Part shown: positions 51,401 to 62,146 of the stretch, piece after piece | Position numbering within the stretch: the stretch's first letter is position 1 | Layout of the letters: each line of letters opens with the position of its first letter | NCBI GenBank assembly: GCA_011033025.1 | Contig: WFMF01000025.1 | Span: 545,018-609,017 of the forward strand | DNA: 64,000 nt | Source of the DNA: Beroe forskalii | Taxonomy: Eukaryota; Ctenophora; Nuda; Beroida; Beroidae | Direction: 5' to 3' | The notes under the pieces: model-generated | Databases searched by the model: none | Told to the model about the DNA's origin: nothing | The model's input: the letters and a program-made list of their open reading frames with translations, nothing else | Made by a program: the position numbers and the translations under genes

Positions 51401-52297
51401 AATAAACTTACTAGTTAACTCATGAAATTTTGCAGGTCAGTACAGTTTGATCCAACTAAGAAAATGCTGCTTTCAGAATTTTGAATTTCGACCATTTTCA
51501 CGATTTACAGCCTCTCGAAAACCCCCATTTTTGGGCTAAAAATGGACTTTTTCGTCTATAATGGGCCACAAGGACCAAAAATAAGGCTGAAAACTGCTTT
51601 TTCCCATGTGACTGATTTCCAGAGAGTGCACTAGAACCAAATAATGATGCATTTTTAACCATAATTATCCCCAAGTCCAAGTATGTCGGAGAATTTTCTG
51701 AATTTTGATCAGTGTCTGGCCAGGGGGGGGGGTCGTCCTAATAAACTTACTAGTTAACTCATGAAATTTTGCAGGTCAGTACAGTTTGATCCAACTAAGA
51801 AAATGCTGCTTTCAGAATTTTGAATTTCGACCATTTTCACGATTTACAGCCTCTCGAAAACCCCATTTTTGGGCTAAAAATGGACTTTTTCGTCTGTAAT
51901 GGGCCACAAGGACCAAAAATAATGCTGAAAACTGCTTTTTCCCATGTGACTGATTTCCAGAGAGTGCACTAGAACCAAATATTGATGCATTTTTAACCAT
52001 AATATCCCCAAGTCCAAGTATGTCGGAGAATTTGCTGAATTTTGATCAGTATCTCAGGGGGGGGGTCGTCCTAATAAACTTACTAGTTAACTCATGAAAT
52101 TTTGCAGGTCAGTACAGTTTGATCCAACTAAGAAAATGCTGCTTTCAGAACTTTGAATTTCGACCATTTTCACGATTTACAGCCTCTCGAAAACCCCCAT
52201 TTTTGGGCTGAAAAGTGAAAATGGACTTTTTCGTCTATAATGGGCCACAAGGACCAAAAATAAGGCTGAAAACTGCTTTTTCCCATGTGACTGATTT
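45458..52297 (-). repeat. Satellite A array, minus orientation, homogeneous, about 20 units
   Basis: Near-identical ~338-bp units with a variable G-run (the C-run of the other orientation) and the hairpin CCATTTTT/AAAAATGG. A few units have clean internal deletions, for example near 47715, 48465, 49118, 51045 and 51330. The array stops inside a unit at CTGATTT, directly before the edge sequence 52298-52347. Confidence 0.97.
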
Positions 52298-52347
52298 GAA
52301 CGTGAAAATGTTTTAATGAACGCGTTCACTACAACTAAGATTTTAAC
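52298..52347. repeat. Right edge of the satellite A domain (inverse of 29773-29853)
   Basis: Contains GAACGTGAAAATGTTTTAAT and ACTACAACTAAGATTTTAAC, the inverse of the left edge. Its last bases, GATTTTAAC, merge into the satellite B unit. Confidence 0.85.
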
Positions 52348-55300
52348 CCCCCATAACAGACAGAAAATGGCTGATTTCGGGATTCTGAAGTATGGTATGT
52401 CTTACTTTGGTCCTCCATGGATGGCGTGCAAATTTTCAGCTCATTCGGTTAAAGCTTTTCGATTTCGGATCTTGGGTGCCTCAGAAATGAAGACACGCCT
52501 GGATCCCTGTTTTCAGAGGTAAAAATAGGGTTTTTTGTATTTTACAGGAAAACAAAGCAAAACTTGCGAATATCATTGGTTCAGTGGTTTCAGGCGCATA
52601 ATTTATGACCAGAAACACTTCTATTTGACCACCCATGAGACATCTACGCCCAATAAGGATCACAAAAAGGCAGTTTTTATGCCGAAAAAAAGCGATTTTA
52701 ACCCCCCATAACAGACAGAAAATGGCTGATTTCGGGATTCTGAAGTATGGTATGTCTTTCTTAGGTCCTCCATGGATGGCGTGCAAATTTTCAGCTCAAT
52801 CGACCAAAGCTTTTCGATTTCGGATCTTGGGTGCCTCAGAAATGAATACACGCCTCGATCACTGTTTTCAGAGGTAAAAATACTGTTTTTTGGATTTTAC
52901 AGGAAAACAAAGGAAAACTGGCGAATATTATTAGTTCAGTGGTTTCAGGCGCATAATTTATGACCAGAATCACTTCTATTTGACCACCCATGAGACATCT
53001 ACGCCCAATAAGGGGCGAAAAGGGGCATTTTTAAGCCGAAAAACGCGATTTTAACCCCCATACCAGACAGAAAATGGCTGATTTCGGGATTCTGAAGTAT
53101 GGTATGTCTTTCTTTGGTCCTCCATGGATGGCAAAAAATTTTCAGCCCAATCGGCCAAAGCTTTTCGATTTCGGATCTTGGGTGCCTCAGAAATGAATAC
53201 ACGCCTGGATCACTGTTTTCAGAGGTAAAAATAGGGTTTTTTGGATTTTACAGGAAAAAAAAGGAAAACTGGCGAATATTATTGGTTGAGTGGTTTCAGG
53301 CGCATAATTTATGACCAGAAACACTTCTTTTTGACCACCCATGAGACATCTACGCCCAATAAGGGGCGAAAAAAGGCAGTTTTTAAGCCGAAAAATGCGA
53401 TTATAACCCCCCATAACAGACAGAAAATGGCTGATTTCGGGATTCTAAAGTATGGTATGTCTTTCTTAGGTCGTCCATGGATGGCTTGCAAATTTTCAGC
53501 TCAATCGGCCAAAGCTTTTCGATTTCGGATCTTGGGTGCCTCAGAAATGAATACACGCCTGGATCACTGTTTTCAGAGGTAAAAATAGGGTTTTTGGATT
53601 GTACAGGAAAACAAAGGAAACTGGCGAATATTATTGGTTCAGTGGTTTCAGGCGCATAATTTATGACCAGAAACACTTCTATTTGACCACCCATGAGACA
53701 TCTACGCCCAATAAGGGGCGAAAAAGGCAGTTTTTAAGCCGAAAAACGCGATTTTAACCCCCCATAACAGACAGAAAATGGCTGATTTCGGGATTCTGAA
53801 GTATGGTATGTCTTTCTTAGGTCGTCCATGGATGGCGTGCAAATTTTCAGCTCAATCGACCAAAGCTTTTCGATTTCGGATCTTGGGTGCCTCAGAAATG
53901 AATACACGCCTCGATCACTGTTTTCAGAGGTAAAAATACTGTTTTTTGGATTTTAAAGGAAAACAAAGTTAAACTGGCGAATATTATTGGTTCAGTGGTT
54001 TCAGGCGCATAATTTATGACCAGAAACACTTCTATTTGACCACCCATGAGACATCTACGCCCAATAAGGGGCGAAAAAAGGCAGTTTTTAAGCCGAAAAA
54101 GCGATTTTAACCCCCCATAACAGACAGAAAATGGCTGATTTCGGGATTATAAAGTATGGTATGTCTTTCTTAGGTCGTCCATGGATGGCGTGCAAATTTT
54201 CAGCTCAATCGGCCAAAGCTTTTCGATTTCGGATCTTGGGTGCCTCAGAAATGAATACACGCCTGGATCACTGTTTTCAGAGGTAAAAATAGGTTTTTGG
54301 ATTTTACAGGAAAACAAAGGAAACTGGCGAATATTATTGGTTCAGTGGTTTCAGGCGCATAATTTATGACCAGAACACTTCTATTTGACCACCCATGAGA
54401 CATCTACGCCCAATAAGGGGCGAAAAAGGCAGTTTTAAGCCGAAAAACGCGATTTTAACCCCCCCCCATAACAGACAGAAAATGGCTGATTTCGGGATTC
54501 TGAAGTATGGTATGTCTTTCTTAGGTCCTCCATGGATGGCGTGCAAATTTTCAGCTCAATCGACCAAAGCTTTTCGATTTCGGATCTTGGGTGCCTCAGA
54601 AATGAATACACGCCTCGATCACTGTTTTCAGAGGTAAAAATACTGTTTTTTTGATTTTACAGGAAAACAAAGGAAAACTGGCGAATATTATTAGTTCAGT
54701 GGTTTCAGGCGCATAATTTATGACCAGAATCACTTCTATTTGACCACCCATGAGACATCTACGCCCAATAAGGGGCGAAAAGGGGCATTTTTAAGCCGAA
54801 AAACGCGATTTTAACCCCCCATACCAGACAGAAAATGGCTGAGTTCGGGATTCTGAAGTATGGTATGTCTTTCTTTGGTCCTCCATGGATGGCGTGCAAA
54901 TTTTCACCTTAATCGGCCAAAGCTTTTCGATTTCGGATCTTGGGTGCCTCAGAAATGAATACACGCCTGGATCACTGTTTTCAGAGGTAAAAATACTGTT
55001 TTTTGGATTTTACAGGAAAACAAAGGAGAACTGGCGAATATTATTGGTTCAGTGGTTTCAGGCGCATAATTTATGACCAGGAACACTTCGATTTGACCAC
55101 CCATGAGACATCTACGCCCAATAAGGGGCGAAAAAAGGCAGTTTTAAGCCAAAACGCGATTTTAACCCCCCATAACAGACAGAAAATGGCTGATTTCGGG
55201 ATTCTGAAGTATGGTATGTCTTTCTTAGTCCTCCATGGATGGCGTGCAAATTTTCAGCTCAATCGGCCAAAGCTTTTCGATTTCGGATCTTGGGTGCCTC

Positions 55301-56150
55301 AGAAATGAATACACGCCTGGATCACTGTTTTCAGAGGTAAAAATAGGGTTTTTTTGGATTTTACAGGAAAACAAAGGAAAACAGGCGAATATCATTGGTT
55401 CAGTGGTTTCAGGCGCATAATTTATGACCAGAAACACTTCTATTTGACCACCCATGAGACATCTACCCCCAATAAGGGGCGAAAAAGGCAGTTTTTAAGC
55501 CGAAAAACGCGATTTTAACCCCCCATAACAGACAGAAAATGGCTGATTTCGGGATTCTGAAGTATTGTATGTCTTTCTTAGGTTGTCCATGGATGGTGTG
55601 CAAATTTTCAGCTCAATCGGCCAAAGCCTTTCGATTTCGGATCTTGGGTGCCTCAGAAATGAATACACGCCTGGATCACTGTTTTCAGAGGTAAAAATAA
55701 GGTTTTTTGGATTTTACAGGAAAACAAAGGAAAACTGGCGAATATTATTGGTTCAGTGGTTTCAGGCGCATAATTTATGACCAGAAACACTTCTATTTGA
55801 CCACCCATGAGACATCTACGCCCAATAAGGGGCGAAAAAAGGCAGTTTTTAAGCCGAAAAACGCGATTTTAACCCCCCATAACAGACAGAAAATGGCTGA
55901 TTTCGGGATTCTGAAGTATGGTATGTCTTTCTTAGGTCCTCCATGGATGGCGTGCAAATTTTCAGCTCAATCGGCCAAAGCTTTTCGATTTCGGATCATG
56001 GGTGCCTCAGAAATGAATACGCGCCTGGATCACTGTTTTCAGAGGTAAAAATAGGGTTTTTTTGGATTTTACAGGAAAACAAAGGAAAACTGGCGAATAT
56101 CATTGGTTCAGTGGTTTCAGGCGCATAATTTATGACCAGATACACTTCTA
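52338..56150 (+). repeat. Satellite B array, ~353-bp unit, about 11 units
   Basis: CAGAAAATGGCTGATTTCGG recurs at 52361, 52716, 53068, 53421, 53772, 54125, 54476, 54829 (one-base variant), 55180, 55533 and 55887, giving spacings of 351-355. Units are about 95% or more alike by eye. The last unit is cut at about 56150, 160 bases before the first kinesin exon. Recurrent open frames in both strands come from the repetition and have no recognised domain. Confidence 0.97.
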
Positions 56151-56308
56151 TTGGCTGGTGGACCCCCCAAATCTGAGGGAAATCATTTGAGACGGCCATG
56201 ATTTCTTGTCAAAATTTCTTGAAAGATGTCCTGTGAACGCGCTTTTCATTGACATGACATCATCAATTCACCATTACAATCTATGATAATAACACCCTTT
56301 CCCTACAG

Positions 56309-59300
56309 CCTCCGGAGAAACTGACATGACTGAGATGGTACAGGGTTACATCAAGGAGATAGAGACCCTCCGAACCCAACTCCTTGAGAAGGACAGTGCT
56401 GCTACCCTCAGAACTCCGCGACAGAAAGGTCCTCCCACTAGCAGACTTTCCATGATGGCAACTCCATCTACCATGATGAACGATAGTATTAATGAGGTGA
56501 TCAGGGAAGCGAAGTGTGATCTGGAAAAGACTATGGCTAAACGGTGGGTGCTCGTTTTTTTGGCCTATTGCGTTCATCGATAAATTTTCTCAATGCTGCA
56601 ATCAAACTATTTGTATTTTGAATTTTGGTGGTATTCCTAAGACTTTTTTCTAGGTGTAAAACTCGTAATCATATAATAAAATTTGTCCACCATGACCACC
56701 CCAATTGTTTCATGATCCCAAGAACCCACTGCAGTTCTAAGTTGAAATTGGCGATTCGAAAGACTCTTTAGGGTGTTAAATACTCTGACAAATTATAAAA
56801 TTTGTTAAACATCATAGATTCAATAATATGTAAATTTAGCTCGACTTCCCCCGCAGTTCTAAGTTGGAGCATATGAAGGACGCTGAGCAAACCCGGGTAG
56901 ATAACGACGAGAACAAGGAGAACATAGAGGAGGAAGAGGAGGAGGAGGATAGTGAGGAGGAGATGGACTGCGAGAACAACTTCATTAATCTGGAGGACGA
57001 GGACGAGGAGACGATAGGGGAGATCATTCAGGTTATTTCCTTGCGTTTGGAAAACTTTGTTGTGTAGAATGTTCGTCAAATTTTATTGCTTATTGTGCGG
57101 AATAGTGATTTTTAAAAGGATCAAATCAATCCATACTTACTTATAAGGATTTCTGTAGGAGTCAGGGGTAATGGCTCGTTAGGTTTATCAGTATTCGGGT
57201 ATTCTGCATCTGTTTTAGCGCATACCTCACTCCAATACTCCCCCCACAATCACGAGGGTGAGATACTTACTGCAGATACTTATCAGTATCTTGGGTCTTG
57301 GGGAAATAGGGATTAGGGCGCGTTAGATTTATCAGTGTCTGCTTATCATTATTTCCGCCCATTCCTCACCCGAACACCCCCTCCTGAGAATCAAGAGGGT
57401 ATCCGTATGTTTGTTTATCCCCATACTCCTCCCAGAATCACGAGGGAGAGGATGACAAGGATTCAGACTCCGAAGACCCGGAAGAGAAGTTGGAAGCAGA
57501 GAAGATCCAACACATGGAGGAGAACCTGGCAGATCTGGCAGATGAGATCTCCATAAAACAGAAGCTGGTGGAGGAGTTGGAGAAGAGCCAGAAGAAGATC
57601 CTGGCGATGAAACAGCAGTATGAGGAAAAACTTAATCTGCTACAGAACCAGATACAGGTTAATACATGATGACTAGAACCAGATACAGGTCAATACTTGA
57701 CTAGAACCAGGTAGATACAGGTTAATACTTGAAGTGTTCTACAAACTGTATAGTAAGTGAAGCTATCCGCGGATTATTCAATCACCCAAATATTTCCCCT
57801 CTTCTAATTATTTGGGTGATTCAATAATCCTCGGATAGCTTCATTTACGGTTTGATTTATTGAATTAGGGTGCGTTGAGCAGATCGGTCATTGACCTGAT
57901 TTGGCTTGTCTCCTCCTCGAACAAGAACAGACTGATAAAACTGTTTCTCTCAGGTGACGTGTGATGAGCGAGACAAGGTGATGACGAGTCTGAAGAACAA
58001 GGGAGACAGCAATAAGAACAAGGAGGAAATTAAAACCAAATCCGACCACTACGCTAAGAAACTCAAAGATATGGAGCAGGAGATGAAGAGACTGAAGTCA
58101 GCCGCCAGAGAACATGACCGTCTGGTTAGGACGAATAAAGAGCACGAGAAGACGCTGAAGACAATGCAGACTGAGCTAACGCAGATGAAGAAGAATAAGG
58201 TGAAGCTGATGAGACAGTTGAAGGAGGATACCGCTAAATCGAAGAAAGCTGAACTGAAGAAGCAGCAGGAAATCGTGAAGCTCCAACGGGATAAACAGAA
58301 GCAGGTATCTAGGAGACTACCGGTTAAACATTTAGGGAAACGGTCGGTTAACTGAACAATGAAACATTTAGGAAAACGGTCGGTTAACTGAACCAAAACC
58401 GAAATATGAAATAACTGGGCGTTTTAAGCCAACCAAAACCGTTACCGGATTCATTGAGGAATGGTAACCGGTCGTTTGCTACAGGTAACAACCGGATTCA
58501 TTGAGAAATGGTAACCGGTCGTTTGCTACAGGTAACAACCGGATTCATTGAGAAATGGTAACCGGTCGTTTGCCACAGGTAACAACGATCAAGAAGTTGC
58601 AAATGGAGCAGAAGTCCAAGGACTTGGTCCTGAAGAGGAAGCAGGAAGAGATCAAGATGATGAAGAAGCAGAAAAACACGATGGTTAGTAGAGACAAAGT
58701 TGCGAAAATTGAACTGCCCATGAAATTGGGATAAATTGGGCGTTTTTATAAACTTTTTAGTTATTCACTTGAGGTGATCTCAGTGCTCCATATCATCAAG
58801 TTTCATGCATATTGGATCATGAGAAGTGCACAAAACCCTGCATTTAAAGTCCCATCTTTCTCTACTAGGTGACGAAGAAGGCAGCAGCTCGAAGGAAGCT
58901 GGTGAACCAGCAGGCTGTTGAGCCCGAGCAACCTGAGGAGAGACATAACAGGAGGTTGTCTTCTCAGTACTCCTCTTTCTCTGCCAGGAACAAGTGGAAC
59001 CAGATCGAGAAGAGGATATGCCAGGTTTGGAGCTGTTAGGAGGTTTTTTAGGGATTGTTGCTGAAAGATTACTAATTTTATGATGATATCGATAGTGTAT
59101 ATATTTGTTCTTGTAAATTGATTCTTAATTTCATTTCCATCAATTTCCTCATTGATCCCTAATTTCCTTAACACCAATTTCCTCATAATCCTTTAAATTT
59201 TCCTTCAATTCTCCTTTTTTTTTTCTTTTTTTTTTTCTTATCTATAGAGGTGTATGGGTATACTACAATCATAACAAAATACTGCAATTGATTTTCTAAT

Positions 59301-59668
59301 TCAGGGATTGACAAAAGAGGCGGAAGAGACCAAACTGTGAATCATCAGCGGTTACTATACCCTACAGTTGTAAGGTTTCCCTGCCATCTGCAATGTAGGT
59401 GTCCCATCAGCAGGTGGCAGGGAAACAGAGGGTTTCGGCCCACGTACCCCTCGGCCCACGTACCCCTCTTTTCGGCCCACGTACCCCTTTCGGCCCACGT
59501 AATTCTCCCTTTTTAACCCCCTCCTCGCCTCAGAACGTGATCAGGAAGCACACAGTGTCCCAGATGGAGGCTGACATGGACAGGCTGGTGAAGGAGAGGG
59601 AGAAGATGGAGAAGGACCTGGATCACTACATCAAAGCCAAGGATAAAATCCTCAAGGAAGATACTCCG
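56309..59668 (+). CDS. KIF21: KIF21-like kinesin, stalk exons only (partial)
   Basis: Seven exons: 56309..56543, 56857..57031, 57436..57657, 57954..58304, 58579..58683, 58869..59024, 59534..59668; phases agree and give 459 residues. KIF21 is a plus-end-directed kinesin-4-family motor that slows microtubule growth; its stalk contains an autoinhibitory coiled coil. Matches to KIF21A run in order: [20 protein letters not shown], an acidic run ([14 protein letters not shown]), [17 protein letters not shown] then [25 protein letters not shown], a long basic coiled coil ending [37 protein letters not shown], and the hallmark [15 protein letters not shown]. The motor (upstream) and the C-terminal WD40 propeller (downstream) are absent from the window. 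The first exon opens in phase 2, so coding sequence must precede it. Three splice sites are tandemly duplicated. A short open stretch at 59305-59340 that ends in a stop could be an alternative last exon. Confidence 0.88.
57644..57722 (+). repeat. Three tandem copies of a kinesin exon end with its splice donor
   Basis: AGAACCAGATACAG followed by GT(T/C)AATAC occurs at the exon 3 boundary and twice more in the intron, with possible donors at 57658, 57689 and 57721 (spacing 31 and 32). Confidence 0.85.
58325..58398 (+). repeat. Intronic two-copy repeat, ~40 bp
   Basis: AAACATTTAGG(G)AAAACGG-like sequence followed by TCGGTTAACTGAAC occurs twice in the kinesin intron after the 57954-58304 exon. 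Confidence 0.8.
58440..58586 (+). repeat. Three tandem 47-bp copies of a kinesin splice acceptor
   Basis: Each unit runs from CGGATTCATTGAG through GGTAACCGGTCGTTTGC to (T/C)ACAGGTAACAAC. AG dinucleotides at 58483-58484, 58530-58531 and 58577-58578 are each preceded by the same pyrimidine-poor tract; the last one opens the exon at 58579. Each CAG-GTAACA could also serve as a donor. Confidence 0.88.
59437..59505 (+). repeat. Short minisatellite upstream of the last kinesin exon
   Basis: Four copies of TTCGGCCCACGTACCCCT-like units in the intron before 59534. Confidence 0.85.
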
Positions 59669-59724
59669 GTAAGTGGACCACTGCATCAAAGCCAAGGATA
59701 AACTCCTCAAAGAAGAAACTCCGG
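59615..59724 (+). repeat. 55-bp tandem duplication of a kinesin exon end with its donor
   Basis: CATCAAAGCCAAGGATAAA occurs at 59629 and 59684; each copy ends CTCCG followed by a donor (GTAAGT at 59669, GTATGC in the second copy). Reading through the first donor meets a stop in the second copy, so only the first boundary extends the kinesin frame. Confidence 0.88.
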
Positions 59725-60227
59725 TATGCGAGGATTATTTATAACTAGCGGGCCAGTTGGACCTGCTACAATGATAAAGTGTTGGATACTCGGCGGCGGT
59801 TTGCGCCACTTTCCTTGCAAATTTTGAAAAGTGCGCATTGAAACCATACATAGGTTGCAATCTAATAGTTAACTAAAACGAAATATTCTGTATTCAAATT
59901 TCCTCAAATTTTCGAATTTTTTAATGACTTTCTATAGCACCCATAATTATGTCTGCCCAAGTTATGTCCAATGTCTGTTTGATATCGATTATATTTTAAA
60001 ATTTTTGATACAGAAATTTCGTTCTAATCGGGAAAAATAAAATAAAGTCGTAATTTTCAAATGCTTTCAAAATCAATTATCGATAAACCAGGACCTGACA
60101 ATACTCAAGTTTCAAACGACTTAATTTAACTTATTTTTGAAATATACCAAGCTGTAACTTTCCGATTTGTTAGACTCTAATATATCTAAATGTCCTGAAA
60201 GTGTATTTAAACATCCTCATTGTGAAG
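59725..60227. other. AT-rich stretch between kinesin exon and Ig-LDLa gene
   Basis: No exon was recognised on either strand. Presumably it holds the 3' UTR of the minus-strand Ig-LDLa gene and intron of the kinesin if that continues. Confidence 0.45.
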
Positions 60228-61266
60228 TTAACAATAGATTTCGTCTTCACCCCCCTCGCAGTCTTCAAGGCGATCACAGACCCACTCTCCTGGAATACAC
60301 CTCAGGTCTGGGCATTGGAAGAAGGTCCCTGCCGCAAAGTGCTCCGCCCGACAACCTGAAATATTAACATGATCTTATTTAATGCAAAAAGACTGGAAAC
60401 GATCAAAATTGTGTTCGAATTTTATTTGAAATAATTTTAAGATTAACCTACCACTTATTGAAAACAAATCGGATTAATTTTTGCACTTGAATGATATAAG
60501 TGATGATTGATCGTTGATCAGTAGCGGAAAAAAAGGAAAAAGAAAAAAGTACTGACCATCTGCACAGCCCGCTTCATCACTTCCGTCTTTACAGTCCTCA
60601 TATCCGTCGCACACGTAAGAAGCATGGAAACAACCTCGGCCCTTCGAACACTTGTGGAATCCATAATCAACCTCACACGCTAGGGAGACAGAGTTGTTGA
60701 TCGTTAAGAGCGTCATTGATTTAGATTTATATAAGTGCTACTGCAGTAGGGAGAAAAATGTTGGGTGTTTCATATCTAGCAAAAATCTTTCGGAACTTCG
60801 AATCGCTCATCAAAAACCCCGGGAGCTAAATTTAAAGCTTTAACTTTATTCACTGTGTACTTTTTCCTGCTGAAAGTTTAATAATACCAAAAAACTTGCC
60901 TGGTGCAAAATTGAGGGTCATATTAGCAACTGAGCCATCATCACCGGAACACACGACAGGTGCTCCCTGATATTTTTCATGGAGACGCAAGTTGCCATAC
61001 AGTTCCACTTGTCCTGGTGATCCAGTGTAAATTTGGAAATCCCCCTTTTTCTTCTCCATGACATCTTTCCCGCGGATCGTCATGTTCAACTCATGGTCAT
61101 TCTCCGTTCCTTCCTCAACACTCATTATGCAAATGATTGACACGGATTCTCCCACTATCGCAAATCGTTCGTCCAGGGGCTCGATGCTTATACTGTTCAA
61201 ATCTGAGGCATTTGTCAGAACACCTGCAATTGCAACCAAAAGAGCCAATTGGACTGTCCCGACCAT
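60228..61266 (-). CDS. Secreted Ig-LDLa-LDLa protein, complete
   Basis: The model is complement(join(60228..60355, 60557..60679, 60900..61266)), 205 aa, with all junctions in phase 1. Residues 1-23 are a signal peptide ([20 protein letters not shown]). Residues about 25-121 form an Ig-like domain with the Cys46-Cys106 pair. Exon 2 encodes one LDLa module (C124 onward: [19 protein letters not shown]) and exon 3 a second ([20 protein letters not shown]) ending on its last Cys, directly followed by TAA. Each LDLa keeps the acidic D-x-S/G-D-E calcium cage. There is no membrane segment, so it should be secreted; the partner and role are unknown. Intron 1 uses a GC donor, CAG|GCAAGT. The ATG at 61266 was chosen; a possible acceptor just upstream suggests a 5' UTR exon. 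Extra 3' exons by alternative splicing cannot be excluded. Confidence 0.85.
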
Positions 61267-62146
61267 TTTCACGTATTCCTAAAAATTAGTCTAGTATCAG
61301 TATGTCTAGGCCTGAAGATGCCCTGAAAAATAGAAATAAGAAACTAAATTAAAGGATAAGATAAAAGGGTCCAGAGTTAGCACCAGATGACACCAGATCT
61401 AGGAAAAGTCAGTGATAACGTTTGTTCGAGGGTAATTTATTGTCGAGATCTCACAGATTTTCAGAAGTGCGAGGAATTTAAACCTGGTATGCATATGGCC
61501 CAGGACGTTACGTCCAAAAATAATATCAATTAGCAAGCCGAGTTGAAAGCAATTTCTCATAACATACGATGTAGCCTTGGCACCACACCTGTAAAAGTAG
61601 TGACAAGTTGAAATCGAGTCCTTTTCAGACCATGGGCAGGCTCAAACGAATCGTAATGGCCATGTTTATTGTATACAACAAATTATCACAAACCAAGTTA
61701 TGAGTGAAAAACTTCCATTTTTGCTACAAAAAGTAGAAATTTGGCCAAAATTGCATCATAAGAAATACTCCATGGCGGGGGCTGAATATGCAGAAGGGTA
61801 GGGCCAAAGTAAAGTGCTGTCCAACCTCTCTCCTCCTAACCAATGGTGGTGGTGATATGGTCAATCGGAGTAAGGACCAGATTCCCGAGGATGCCCCATT
61901 TTACAGAACCCGTGAGTTTGAATTGCGTTTGAAAGATAAACGGGTGTCACCAAGCGATTTCGCAGATCAGGGCACTGTAACAGGGGCATCTGTTCCTCAG
62001 TCCGATAGACCTCATCACCATATTACCATCGTCTGGGGGAAGGAGATCGGACCCATCAGCCTGGCAGCGTCAGGAGTAAAGAGTAATTGTCGAGTTAAAA
62101 CTTGCCTCGAGAATTGATTTCTGCCAGAAAGAAGGGGCTTTAAAAA
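61267..62146. other. Upstream flank of the Ig-LDLa gene with an unassigned open frame
   Basis: The promoter side of the minus-strand gene. On the plus strand 61788-62117 is open for 109 codons and more GC-rich than its surroundings, with a polar segment FYRTREFELRLKDKRVSP, but no family was recognised and no splice partner was found. Confidence 0.35.

Noticed and set aside
52316-56199. Multiple overlapping open frames of 60-113 codons in satellite B, both strands
   Set aside because: They arise because the ~353-bp unit is nearly identical from copy to copy; no frame is kept preferentially and no family is recognised.
59305-59340. Constitutive kinesin exon ending in a stop ([11 protein letters not shown])
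   Set aside because: Direct joining of 59024 to 59534 reproduces the KIF21 stalk without a gap. The short segment is kept only as a possible alternative end.
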